A stretch of DNA of 23,250 bases from a virus: the IMG/VR virus record IMGVR_UViG_3300025141_000790, positions 1-23,250 of that record; one strand, 5' to 3'. Each line of letters starts with the position of its first letter. Position 1 is the stretch's first letter. A model generated the notes under the pieces. It made no database searches. It saw only the letters and a list, made by a program, of their open reading frames with translations, and was not told the origin of the DNA. The translations under genes were made by a program, and so were the position numbers. Positions 1 through 7,847 of the stretch are shown here, piece after piece.

Positions 1-2
1 TA

Positions 3-692
3 ATTATGGGAGGAAAGTATGATGAGTATGGTCAAGCTTATGAATTCGGTGACGAGTTCCAAGGGCTATTTGGTTTTAGAGCAGTAGAAATTAATCCAGA
101 TAGAACAATGAAGTTTAAAGTATCTGACTATAAACAAGGTGCTAGAGATTCAAGATCATTATTTACAAGGGTTGCTTTAAAAGGTGGACCTATTGAAGGA
201 AGAGAAGTTGTAGATGCATACCTTAATGCTAACCGTGCATTGTTTGATGTAAAGAAAACTTTAAAACAAGACATGGATGCTTCAAGATTATTAAATATAT
301 CCGACGAAGGTATGAGAGATGCGTTAGGGGGAATTTCTAATATAGAAATTAACTCTATTGATAATAATATGTTTAGACCTATGACAATTTCAAATGAAAT
401 CTTAAATGCATTCGCAGATAATGCAGCAAAAATTGGAGGAACAAATCCAATGGATGAAGCCTGGAATGTTATTTCAGAACTACAACAAGAGATGAGTCAA
501 GTGTCTTTAGAATTTCCTGAATTCCCAGTATTCGAGAACCCTTTACTTCCAATAATGCAGGACACGCCTATCACACCTACGGCATTAAATCTACCATCAA
601 TTGATACTAATTTAGTGTCACAACAAGTAAGCGGAAGCAACTATAATAACTTGACAACAGCACAGAAAATAGATTTACTATTTAACCGTTAA
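3..692 (+). CDS. C-terminal part of a large phage protein (partial at the 5' edge)
   Basis: The frame is open from the left edge and the first ATG (position 6) has no room for a visible ribosome binding site, so I read this as the tail of a longer gene rather than a complete 228-residue protein. I see no enzyme motif. The first half is mixed alpha/beta-like and the last third is rich in P, L, N and Q (around residues 165-215), as in flexible ends of virion proteins. It lies just before the endolysin-type peptidase and on the same strand, which suggests the end of the late structural or internal-virion block. Function is inferred from position only; a tail or internal virion protein is the best guess. 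Confidence 0.6.
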   Translation: MMGGKYDEYGQAYEFGDEFQGLFGFRAVEINPDRTMKFKVSDYKQGARDSRSLFTRVALKGGPIEGREVVDAYLNANRALFDVKKTLKQDMDASRLLNISDEGMRDALGGISNIEINSIDNNMFRPMTISNEILNAFADNAAKIGGTNPMDEAWNVISELQQEMSQVSLEFPEFPVFENPLLPIMQDTPITPTALNLPSIDTNLVSQQVSGSNYNNLTTAQKIDLLFNR

Positions 693-704
693 AGATAAAA
701 AATC

Positions 705-1190
705 ATGCAGCTATCGAAACATTTTAAACTAGAAGAATTTACTAAATCAATGACCGCGACTCGTAAAGGTATTGATAACTCACCAGGGGCCGGGGACATT
801 AAAAATTTGGAGAACGTATGTTATGAAATATTGGAACCAGTTCGTGCGCACTTTGATAAACCCATTACTATTACCTCTGGCTACCGCTCCGAGGCGCTTT
901 GTGAGGCGATCGGCAGCAAAAAAACGTCGCAACATGCAAAGGGCCAGGCGGTCGACTTTGAAATAGCAGGTGTCCCAAATATTAAAACGGCTTACTGGCT
1001 TTCTAATAACGTAGACTTCGATCAATTAATTTTAGAGTTCTACAAAAAGGATGATCCAGCAGGTGGTTGGGTACACGTGAGCTACAATGAAGCTGGTGCT
1101 AATAGAAAACAGATTCTTACTTTCGATGGTAAACATTATGAAAATGGTCTGCCAGAAATGAAATGGTCTGGCGGAAAAGTTGTAGATTAA
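705..1190 (+). CDS. Peptidase M15 (D-Ala-D-Ala carboxypeptidase type), likely endolysin
   Basis: A 161-residue zinc peptidase of the M15A/M15_3 type that cleaves peptidoglycan cross-link peptides. The metal ligands are visible: H77 and D84 in SQHAKGQAVDFE and H124 in GGWVHVSY; the substrate-side motif TSGYRS is at residues 57-62. The length is normal for a single-domain phage M15 enzyme. There is no signal peptide or membrane segment, so release to the periplasm would need a holin or similar; candidate membrane proteins sit about 10 kb to the right. It follows the preceding virion gene by 12 nt and its TAA overlaps, tail to tail, the stop codon of the leftward helicase gene. Part of the gene (about 870-960) is visibly richer in GC than its flanks. 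Host lysis is the likely role; a virion-borne wall hydrolase is the alternative. Confidence 0.88.
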   Translation: MQLSKHFKLEEFTKSMTATRKGIDNSPGAGDIKNLENVCYEILEPVRAHFDKPITITSGYRSEALCEAIGSKKTSQHAKGQAVDFEIAGVPNIKTAYWLSNNVDFDQLILEFYKKDDPAGGWVHVSYNEAGANRKQILTFDGKHYENGLPEMKWSGGKVVD

Positions 1191-2617
1191 ATCCAAGCCT
1201 TAAGTTCTTCACCCATAATCTGAGTTGCAATATTAACTTTTTCTTTTAAAGCTTTAACAATTCTTTCATCAACAGTTTTCTCACACATAATATCTATGTA
1301 AGTCATTGGATATTTTTGTCCTATCCTATCTATCCTTGCTTCAGATTGCTGTCTCTTCTCAAGATCATAACCATTAGAATAATATATCATAGTAGAAGCT
1401 GCAGTTAAGGTGATACCATAACCACCTGTCTGAGTAGTACCAATAAAAAAACGACATTGGGGATTATTCTGGAATTTTTCGATATTTTTTTGACGCTCGG
1501 CCATAGGGGTTAAACCGTAATAATCCACGAAACTATTTTCGCCAAATTTTTTCGATATCTCCCGGATTATCCTATGTACGTCTCTCTGCCAATGGGCCCA
1601 TATAACAACCTTTCCTTCTACTTCTTCTAATACGTCCATTAACTCAGGGAGTCTATTTGATGGGACTTCCTGGAAGCTGCCGTCATCAGCTGTGAAATGG
1701 CCACAAGTTATTTGCTGTAATCTCATTAACTGAGTAAGTACGGTAGCTGTGCTCATCATCTTACCATTCATTTGAGCAAGCGCTAAAATCTTCATTTGTT
1801 TATATAATTTAAGCTGGTCTGGGGTTAATTGAACCACTCTCTTTATATATGTCTTTTCCGGTAGGTCTAAACAATCATCCTTTAAAACTCTATGAGAAAA
1901 AGGTTTTAATTTTTCTGATAATTCTCCCAAGTTTTGATAACCCACTACTATTTGAGTAGAATGACTAGGAAGATGCATAGTTCTAACTACTGCGTATCTA
2001 GTTCTAAAAGAATAATAAGAAACATGCCCCAATAATTCTTTTTTAAGAAATTCACATTGTTTATATAAATCTAATGGAGACTTGGTTACAGGCGAACCTG
2101 TTAAAATTCTTCTATAAAGAGCATAGCTCCCTAATGAACAAATATGTCTTGTTCTTTTAGCATCAGGATTTTTAATAGTAGTAGACTCATCAATTGCCAT
2201 CAGTGTTCTATGACAACGTAGAAATTTAGCTGCAAACTCCACACCTTTTTTAGTTGAAAAAGCTTCTACATTCATTACTAAAATATGTAAATCTTCTCCT
2301 GGTGCAAATAATTTATCTAATTCTCTTTGTTGACTTTTAGTAATCATGGCTTGCCATAATACATCTGTATGTTCTACATGATCAGCCATATGTGCCGGTA
2401 TTTCTTGTTCATACCAAGTTTTAACAACCCCTTTCGGTGCCACAATTAAGACACCATTGATTTTACCCTTATCATAGAGCATAGCAATGTTATCTATCAG
2501 TACTTTTGATTTACCAGTACCCATCTCCATAAAATAGGCAAAATACTCCTTGTCGCAAGAAAGTTCTAACGCTTTTAATTGATGCGCGTACGGCTTCGTC
2601 TTAAATTTATATCTCAT
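1187..2617 (-). CDS. SNF2-type DEAD/DEAH-family helicase
   Basis: A 476-residue superfamily 2 ATPase. Motif I (Walker A) is MGTGKS at residues 32-37, motif II is DEST at 143-146, and the arginine-finger motif VI is QSEARIDRIGQ at about 424-434, the form typical of SNF2 proteins. The Q-motif region FKTKPYAHQLKAL opens the protein, so both RecA-like lobes are present with little else; no chromatin or DNA-binding extension is seen. Phage SNF2-like helicases are assumed to act on DNA during replication or recombination. The gene is the only leftward one between two rightward blocks, is driven by a strong promoter at 2647-2675, and its end overlaps the end of the M15 gene. The leader reads CAGAAAG, shared with other transcripts here. 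Confidence 0.9.
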   Translation of the reverse strand: MRYKFKTKPYAHQLKALELSCDKEYFAYFMEMGTGKSKVLIDNIAMLYDKGKINGVLIVAPKGVVKTWYEQEIPAHMADHVEHTDVLWQAMITKSQQRELDKLFAPGEDLHILVMNVEAFSTKKGVEFAAKFLRCHRTLMAIDESTTIKNPDAKRTRHICSLGSYALYRRILTGSPVTKSPLDLYKQCEFLKKELLGHVSYYSFRTRYAVVRTMHLPSHSTQIVVGYQNLGELSEKLKPFSHRVLKDDCLDLPEKTYIKRVVQLTPDQLKLYKQMKILALAQMNGKMMSTATVLTQLMRLQQITCGHFTADDGSFQEVPSNRLPELMDVLEEVEGKVVIWAHWQRDVHRIIREISKKFGENSFVDYYGLTPMAERQKNIEKFQNNPQCRFFIGTTQTGGYGITLTAASTMIYYSNGYDLEKRQQSEARIDRIGQKYPMTYIDIMCEKTVDERIVKALKEKVNIATQIMGEELKAWI

Positions 2618-2637
2618 AATATTTTTTTCTTTCTGTA

Positions 2638-2666
2638 TTGACTTCTTATATAGACTGTCTTATATC
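2638..2666 (+). promoter_or_regulatory. Rightward promoter of the replication block
   Basis: TTGACT (2638-2643), 17-nt spacer, TATATC (2661-2666). The predicted start near 2673 leaves only about 4 nt before the ATG at 2677, so the first gene would be nearly leaderless. It is fully interleaved with the leftward promoter at 2647-2675. Confidence 0.55.
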
Positions 2667-2675
2667 TATTGTCAA
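2647..2675 (-). promoter_or_regulatory. Leftward promoter of the SNF2 helicase gene
   Basis: On the minus strand: TTGACA (2675-2670), exactly 17 nt, TATATA (2652-2647), followed by a CAGAAAG leader and the helicase ATG. It is a near-consensus sigma70 promoter occupying the same DNA as the rightward promoter. Confidence 0.7.
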
Positions 2676-2676
2676 G

Positions 2677-3069
2677 ATGTCAGAAAGTATAAAATACGAG
2701 GATGTAAAGAATAATTATAAGCCGAAAGTTTATATATTACAGGAATTACCAGGAACAAAAGCTGGGGCTCCTAAAATCAATATTATGAGTGCTTCTAGGT
2801 TTGGAGAGTTTAAATTTCTCTTACCAGAATTTTCTCAAATTATTTTTTCTCCAGGACCATTAATTTTTAAATTAAGAAATCTTTTAAAAGATTATACCAT
2901 AAAAGATTTTTTATTATTAACTGGTGATCCGGCGATCATTGGGGTTGCGTGTTCGATTGTTTCTGAATTTACAAATGGAAAATACAATTTATTGAAATGG
3001 GATAAACAAGATAGAATTTATTATCCCATCGAAATTAATTTAAACGAGAAAGGAAAAATAAATGAATAG
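2677..3069 (+). CDS. Conserved phage protein of unknown function
   Basis: A 130-residue protein from the ATG at 2677. A TTG 39 nt upstream is also in frame, but it coincides with the promoter -35 box, so I reject it. No Shine-Dalgarno sequence precedes the ATG, and the predicted transcription start lies only a few bases upstream, which fits leaderless translation. No catalytic motif is recognised. The central part (KFLLPEFSQIIFSPGP, then IKDFLLLTGDPAIIGVACSI) is hydrophobic and patterned like an alternating beta/alpha fold with a TGDP turn. It is the first gene of the replication operon and overlaps the next by 8 nt. I recall similar proteins in marine phages next to replication genes, but not a function. 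Confidence 0.75.
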   Translation: MSESIKYEDVKNNYKPKVYILQELPGTKAGAPKINIMSASRFGEFKFLLPEFSQIIFSPGPLIFKLRNLLKDYTIKDFLLLTGDPAIIGVACSIVSEFTNGKYNLLKWDKQDRIYYPIEINLNEKGKINE

Positions 3070-3616
3070 TATTGACTTTGAACAAGACCAACGTGCAGAT
3101 TTAGATGGTGCAAATGACGCCAATAAATTATCTGATCAAGTTGTAAAACTCCAAAGGCTAGAACAAGAATTTCTAGTTAAGGAAGAAGAATTAAAGGAAC
3201 TAAAACGAAAAGTAGATTTAGTTTCGGGAGAAGTTATTCCTACAATGATGCAGGAAATGAACATCTCTACATTAAAATTAGCAGACGGAACTTCAGTAGA
3301 AGTAAAACCCGTCTACGGTGCTTCCATTCCTGCCAAGAGTAAGGAAGAAGCATTTAAATGGCTTCGAGATAACGGCCTAGGTGATTTGATTAAAAATGAA
3401 ATCACTGTTGCCTTCGGTCGTGACGAAGATAACAAGGCACAGCAATATGCTGTCCTTGCGCAAGGTCAAGGGTACCAACCTGTCCAGAAATTAAAGGTTG
3501 AACCAATGACACTTAAAGCATTGGTCAGGGAGCGTCTAGAATCTGGACAAGAGATGCCCTCTGATCTTTTTAACCTGTTCACGGGCAACAGAACAAAAAT
3601 AACAAGGAACAAATAA
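3062..3616 (+). CDS. Coiled-coil protein in the replication operon, unknown function
   Basis: A 184-residue protein. Residues 24-55 form a strong predicted coiled coil (heptads with L and V, and many E and K), followed by a compact domain (about 60-120: NISTLKLADGTSVEVKP, then a helix with KEEAFKWLRDNG) and a C-terminal basic segment with TLKALVRERLE. No enzyme motif is visible. It overlaps the preceding gene by 8 nt and ends 2 nt before the next start, so it is translated together with the putative ssDNA-binding protein. A role in DNA binding, annealing or replication complex assembly is inferred from context only. GAAAGG lies just ahead of the ATG. Confidence 0.75.
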   Translation: MNSIDFEQDQRADLDGANDANKLSDQVVKLQRLEQEFLVKEEELKELKRKVDLVSGEVIPTMMQEMNISTLKLADGTSVEVKPVYGASIPAKSKEEAFKWLRDNGLGDLIKNEITVAFGRDEDNKAQQYAVLAQGQGYQPVQKLKVEPMTLKALVRERLESGQEMPSDLFNLFTGNRTKITRNK

Positions 3617-3618
3617 AC

Positions 3619-4377
3619 ATGAACCAAGTAGCAGAAAAAAAGACTGCAGGACTTCCTTCAAATATCTTTGAAGAAGATGCAGCAAAAGGACTGGGCAAAA
3701 TAGGTCAAGAAGATCTAGCTCTTCCTTTTCTTAAAATCCTTGGACAACTTTCACCAGAAGTTAATAAACGTGATGGTAAGTATGTCGAAGGTGCAGAGCC
3801 AGGAATGATTTTCAATTCTGTCTCTGGAGAGTTATATGATGGAGTGAAGGGCATAAATGTCATTCCTGCGTTTTATAAACTTGAATACATCGAATGGAAA
3901 GATAGGGGAGATGGACCAGGTGCACCAGTTGCAATCTATGATTCTTCTTCTGATATCATGTCCAAAACAAAACCAGATGCAAACTACAAAGATAGACTAC
4001 CTAGCGGTAATTATATTGAGAAGACTGCGTCTCATTTTGTAATCATCACAGGTGACAGTCCATCGACTGCATTGATATCTATGAAATCTACTCAATTAAA
4101 AATTAGTAGAAAATGGAATTCAATGATGTCGGGAATAAAACTAAAAGGTAAAAACGGTTTATTTACACCGGCATCTTTTAGCCATATTTACAGACTAAAA
4201 ACAACCCAAATGTCAAATGATAAAGGCACTTGGTTTGGTTGGGAAGTAAGTAAGGTTGGACCCATAACTGATCAATCACTTTATCAACAAGCGAAAACGT
4301 TTTCTGAAAGTATCTCTAAAGGTTCTGTCAGAGCGAAACACGGCGAAGATAAACCGAAGGATCAAAGCATTATCTAA
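3619..4377 (+). CDS. Putative single-stranded DNA-binding / recombination accessory protein
   Basis: A 252-residue protein conserved, as I recall, directly before primase and helicase genes in marine phages. The N-terminus is disordered and charged, followed by a conserved-looking block DLALPFLKILGQLSPEV (about 32-48), a beta-rich core of strands and turns through residue 215 with many aromatic residues (YKLEYIEW, ASFSHIYRL, TWFGWEV), and a charged, partly acidic tail. A beta-rich core with surface aromatics plus a charged tail fits an OB-type ssDNA-binding protein, but I see no family signature that proves this. Position in the replication operon supports it. Alternative: a recombination mediator or nuclease subunit. 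Two hairpins follow the stop codon. Confidence 0.55.
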   Translation: MNQVAEKKTAGLPSNIFEEDAAKGLGKIGQEDLALPFLKILGQLSPEVNKRDGKYVEGAEPGMIFNSVSGELYDGVKGINVIPAFYKLEYIEWKDRGDGPGAPVAIYDSSSDIMSKTKPDANYKDRLPSGNYIEKTASHFVIITGDSPSTALISMKSTQLKISRKWNSMMSGIKLKGKNGLFTPASFSHIYRLKTTQMSNDKGTWFGWEVSKVGPITDQSLYQQAKTFSESISKGSVRAKHGEDKPKDQSII

Positions 4378-4433
4378 TTCTCTAAGAGAATGAGTGCACA
4401 ATGTGGGCCTGGAGGGAGACTGAAAGGCCCACA
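4377..4433 (+). promoter_or_regulatory. Two hairpins between the ssDNA-binding-type gene and the primase gene
   Basis: ATTCTC (4377-4382) pairs with GAGAAT (4386-4391). TGTGGGCCT (4402-4410) pairs perfectly with AGGCCCACA (4425-4433) around a 14-nt loop that contains GGAGG, a perfect anti-16S sequence. No U-run follows, so this is not an intrinsic terminator. It could control translation or mRNA processing of the primase gene. Confidence 0.45.
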
Positions 4434-4445
4434 CAAAATAAAGTT

Positions 4446-6080
4446 ATGGATAAAAGATATATAAAATATTTTGATGGTTATAGGGCTGCTTACGGATTAG
4501 CTGACTTTGATGATCCAAAAGCCTTTGTAGAACCAGAAAGCGGAAAGAAGAAGCCAGTATACAGGTGGAATTACGAACCTCTAACAGAAAAAGTTTACGA
4601 GGCTCATATTAAGGGTAATTTATCTATTGGTATTCAACCTTGTAATGAAAATAAAGAAGTAAGATTTGGTGTTATTGATGTTGACCCTAAAGATTACGAT
4701 GACTTTAATAAAAAAATTTTTATAGATGTTATACAAAATTATCAATTACCTCTGATACCTATCGAGTCTAAAAGTGGCGGCTTACATCTATGTTTATTCA
4801 TGGATCATTTTACAGATGCAAAAGCAGTTAAATCCTTTTTAAGTAATCTATTACCACTATTTAAATTAAAACCAGACTGTGAAGTCTTTCCAAAGCAAAC
4901 CGAACTAACCACAGACGAGGAAACAGGGAACTTAAAACCAGGCCAATTTATAAATCTTCCTTACTATGGTGGGAAGAGAAGAGCATTAAATATAGACGGA
5001 ACACCGTTTGATCTTGAAAAATTTTTAACAGTTGTAGAAGCTAACCTAGTTTCTAAAGAAGATTTAAAAAAGATTACAGAAAATATAGATAAAAAAATAT
5101 ACGAAGGGGTTGATGGAGATCTAATGGATGGTCCTCCTTGTCTAGCTGACATATCTAAAATATCTAATAAAGAAGGTTTTGATGGCAAAGATAGATTTAT
5201 GTACAACTATCATGTTTTTGCTAAAATGAAGTACCCAGATGGCTGGGAACAAAAAGTTAAGAATGCCCCAGTTAAGTTCTTTGAAGAACGACATGCAAAT
5301 GCATGGGACGATAAAATATTAAGTGGTAAATTAAAATCCTGGAAGAGATCCGAGAAAGGATATACCTGTACACAAAGTCCATTAGCTGATTTCTGTAAGA
5401 AAGGTATTTGTGTTAAGAAAAGATTTGGAGTGCTGGCAGGATCAAAAGGGTCTTACCCCATACTGAATAACTTAAGAAAGATAGAAATTTTTGAAGAACC
5501 TGAATACGAATTTGATGTCACTAAACCAGATGGTATCGCAACAGCAACAGTACATTGTAGATCAATTGAACATTTAAACGATCAACGTAAACGTAGAAAT
5601 GCAATCGCAAAAGCTGCAGGATTTTTACCCCCTCTCATTAAAGGTGATGAAGAACAGACAGTAATGGATCAATTATATAAAACACAGAAACCAGTACAAC
5701 CACCTATTGGTACATCACCAAAAGAAAAACTACATGATGTATTACATGCAAAAATAAATGGACCAAGAGCAACGACGGATGCCGCATTTAAAAGTGGTTC
5801 AGTTCTTATTGAAGGCGAGTATGCTTTCTTTAAATTTGAAAAGTTTTATGACAGATTAAAAGCTAAAGATTGGAAATATAAAGAAGAAAAAACAGGACGT
5901 ATTATGGAGACCGCATATAGAGAATGTGAAATACAGTTTCTAGATCAAAAAAGATTTCCTGCTAAAGACAAAGGAAAATATAATTCTTCTACAAAAAATG
6001 TAATACAAATAAATATAAAATCTTTTGAAGAGGTACCTATTTATCATACACAAATAAAACATAAGACGGAGATAATGTGA
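4446..6080 (+). CDS. Archaeo-eukaryotic-type primase (TOTE-like primase domain)
   Basis: A 544-residue protein from the ATG at 4446. The AEP primase core is visible: the catalytic D-x-D motif GVIDVDP (D78, D80), the S-x-H-type motif KSGGLHLCLF (H114), and a third motif region GQFINLPYYGG about 55 residues later. These match the AEP domain known from TOTE conflict systems and phage primases. A cysteine cluster at C308, C317 and C322 may bind metal. The C-terminal third has no assigned domain. It likely makes primers for the polymerase at 7834. An in-frame ATG at 4401 would add 15 residues, but they are encoded by the 9-bp hairpin, so I prefer 4446; neither start has a good ribosome binding site. 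The TGA overlaps the GTG of the next gene. Confidence 0.82.
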   Translation: MDKRYIKYFDGYRAAYGLADFDDPKAFVEPESGKKKPVYRWNYEPLTEKVYEAHIKGNLSIGIQPCNENKEVRFGVIDVDPKDYDDFNKKIFIDVIQNYQLPLIPIESKSGGLHLCLFMDHFTDAKAVKSFLSNLLPLFKLKPDCEVFPKQTELTTDEETGNLKPGQFINLPYYGGKRRALNIDGTPFDLEKFLTVVEANLVSKEDLKKITENIDKKIYEGVDGDLMDGPPCLADISKISNKEGFDGKDRFMYNYHVFAKMKYPDGWEQKVKNAPVKFFEERHANAWDDKILSGKLKSWKRSEKGYTCTQSPLADFCKKGICVKKRFGVLAGSKGSYPILNNLRKIEIFEEPEYEFDVTKPDGIATATVHCRSIEHLNDQRKRRNAIAKAAGFLPPLIKGDEEQTVMDQLYKTQKPVQPPIGTSPKEKLHDVLHAKINGPRATTDAAFKSGSVLIEGEYAFFKFEKFYDRLKAKDWKYKEEKTGRIMETAYRECEIQFLDQKRFPAKDKGKYNSSTKNVIQINIKSFEEVPIYHTQIKHKTEIM

Positions 6081-7576
6081 TTAGTAGAAAAATATACGGG
6101 CCTCCGGGAACAGGGAAAACAACTAAACTTATTAATTATGTTAAAACATTTTATAAACTGGGAACACCCCTGGATAAGATTGGCTACTTTGCATTTACTA
6201 CTAAAGCAGCAACTGAAGCTATTAATAGAATGTTAGATACGTATAAACATTTACAAAGAAAAGATTTAAAACATTTTAGAACACTACACTCCCTAGCTTT
6301 TTGGAAACTAGGAATGAAAAAAAGTGAGGTAATGCAGGACGAACATTACGAAGACATAGGTAGAAAGTTGGGTATTGAAGTAACAGTCTATTCTAATGGT
6401 CAGGAAACTACGGGATTTGTGGATTCAAACAGTGAATATTTTAACTTAATTAATACAGCCAGAATTAAAGAGATGACTATCGAAGAAGAATATAATACCG
6501 GCATGTATTCTTATGAACTAGAAAAAAATTTATTATATATTTTAAGAGACGAACTAAATAATTATAAAAATTCCTATAAGCTAAAAGACTTTACAGATAT
6601 GATAGAAAAATTTAATGTGGCCGAATTGTGTCCGAAATATGACGTCGTATTTGTTGATGAAGCACAGGATTTATCCCCAATACAGTGGAAAATGGTAGAT
6701 ATTATGCGGAAAAATTCCAAATATGTTATACTAGCTGGCGATGATGATCAAGCAATTTATGGCTGGGCTGGTGCAGATGTACTAAAATTTATAGCTACCC
6801 AAGCTAAAAAAGACATTATTTTGCCACAATCTCACAGGGTTCCTAGAAGGGTACAGTTAATAGCAGATAAAATTTTAGATAGAATTCCTGATGAAAGAAG
6901 GGTTAAAAAAAATTGGAAAGCAAGAGGTGAAGAAGGGTCTGTTAATCCTATAACAACACTTGAAGATGTTCCTTTATATGAACAAGACTGGCTGATCCTT
7001 GCCAGAACTAATGATAGGCTAGACAAACTTAAACCTATTCTAAAAGATATGGGAATTTATTTTCAAATTAAAGGTAGAAAAAGTTTTAGGGCTACTTTGT
7101 TTAGAAGTATTCTAAACTACATTAGATGGCAAAAAGGAGAACTGTTATCTTTGTCTGAAGTAAAAGATATACTAGAATATAGCCCATTACTTGTACTGGA
7201 TAACCCAACAGAAGAAAAAATGTACGACTTAAAAGAGTTTCAATTTGATCCACGTGCGCCTTGGTATGATGTATTTACAGTGGATCCAGAAGAATGTTTA
7301 TACGTCAGAGAAATGTTAAGAAACGGAGAAAAATTATCCAAAGATGCAAGAGTACAATTGTCTACAATACATTCTGCTAAAGGAGGTGAAGCGACAAATG
7401 TTTTACTCATTTTGGACAACACAAAAACAATCAGGGAAGCTACGGAAAAAAGTCAAGACAAAGAAGATGAAGAACATAGAGTTTGGTATGTAGGGGTAAC
7501 GCGTACAAAACAAAATTTATATATAATGACAGCAAAAAAGGAGGCAAAAGGATATGACATCGAAAGTTTGGGATAA
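6077..7576 (+). CDS. UvrD/PcrA-like superfamily 1 DNA helicase
   Basis: A 499-residue SF1A helicase, shorter than bacterial UvrD (about 720) because the accessory 1B/2B regions are reduced. Visible motifs: Walker A GPPGTGKTT (8-16), FAFTTKAATEA (Ia), VDEAQDLSP (motif II, about 193-201), GDDDQAIYGWAGA (III), SHRVPRR (IV region), IHSAKGGEA (V) and RVWYVGVTRTKQNLYI (VI). It starts at GTG 6077, overlapping the primase stop as GTGA, with GGAG 5 nt upstream. It probably unwinds DNA 3'-5' in replication or repair alongside the primase and polymerase. As no DnaB- or T7 gp4-type helicase is in the window, it may be the replicative helicase; that is inference. Confidence 0.92.
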   Translation: MISRKIYGPPGTGKTTKLINYVKTFYKLGTPLDKIGYFAFTTKAATEAINRMLDTYKHLQRKDLKHFRTLHSLAFWKLGMKKSEVMQDEHYEDIGRKLGIEVTVYSNGQETTGFVDSNSEYFNLINTARIKEMTIEEEYNTGMYSYELEKNLLYILRDELNNYKNSYKLKDFTDMIEKFNVAELCPKYDVVFVDEAQDLSPIQWKMVDIMRKNSKYVILAGDDDQAIYGWAGADVLKFIATQAKKDIILPQSHRVPRRVQLIADKILDRIPDERRVKKNWKARGEEGSVNPITTLEDVPLYEQDWLILARTNDRLDKLKPILKDMGIYFQIKGRKSFRATLFRSILNYIRWQKGELLSLSEVKDILEYSPLLVLDNPTEEKMYDLKEFQFDPRAPWYDVFTVDPEECLYVREMLRNGEKLSKDARVQLSTIHSAKGGEATNVLLILDNTKTIREATEKSQDKEDEEHRVWYVGVTRTKQNLYIMTAKKEAKGYDIESLG

Positions 7577-7847
7577 ACAAATCGGCGGACAACATTATCA
7601 GAAATTTAAAATTCAGCCAAGTAAATTTGTGATTGAAAATGAGTTGCTCTACCCAGAAGGCTGTGCTATAAAATACATAATCCGTCACCGGATGAAAGGA
7701 AAAAGACAAGATTTGGAAAAAGCTATTCACTTTATCGAAATGATTATTGAAAGAGATTATGGAGATGAAGCACAAAAAAGCCAAACCTTTACATCAAAAG
7801 TAGAATCTAAAAAAAATTCATGGGGGATAATAGATGAAGATTCCTAA
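7554..7847 (+). CDS. DUF3310-type (SaV-like) phage protein
   Basis: A 97-residue protein with the pattern of the DUF3310 family: IGGQHYQKFKIQPSKF (9-24), then EGCAIKYIIRHRMKGKRQDLEKAIHFIEMI (35-64). The conserved family signature is G-G-x-H-Y ... E-G ... K-Y-x-x-R, all present. Family members are common in phages as stand-alone proteins or fused to nucleotide-metabolism enzymes; the biochemical role is not established to my knowledge. The C-terminal 20 residues are charged and low complexity. AAGGAGG precedes the ATG, which lies inside the end of the helicase gene (23-nt overlap); its own end overlaps the polymerase start by 14 nt, so the three are tightly coupled. Confidence 0.85.
   Translation: MTSKVWDKQIGGQHYQKFKIQPSKFVIENELLYPEGCAIKYIIRHRMKGKRQDLEKAIHFIEMIIERDYGDEAQKSQTFTSKVESKKNSWGIIDEDS

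Noticed and set aside
2638-2676. TTG start extending the 2677 gene by 13 residues
   Set aside because: The TTG is the first triplet of the rightward -35 box, upstream of the predicted transcription start.
7440-7784. A 114-codon leftward frame across the helicase/DUF3310 junction
   Set aside because: Both strands cannot be explained at once; the plus strand has full helicase motif VI, a strong ribosome binding site and the DUF3310 pattern.
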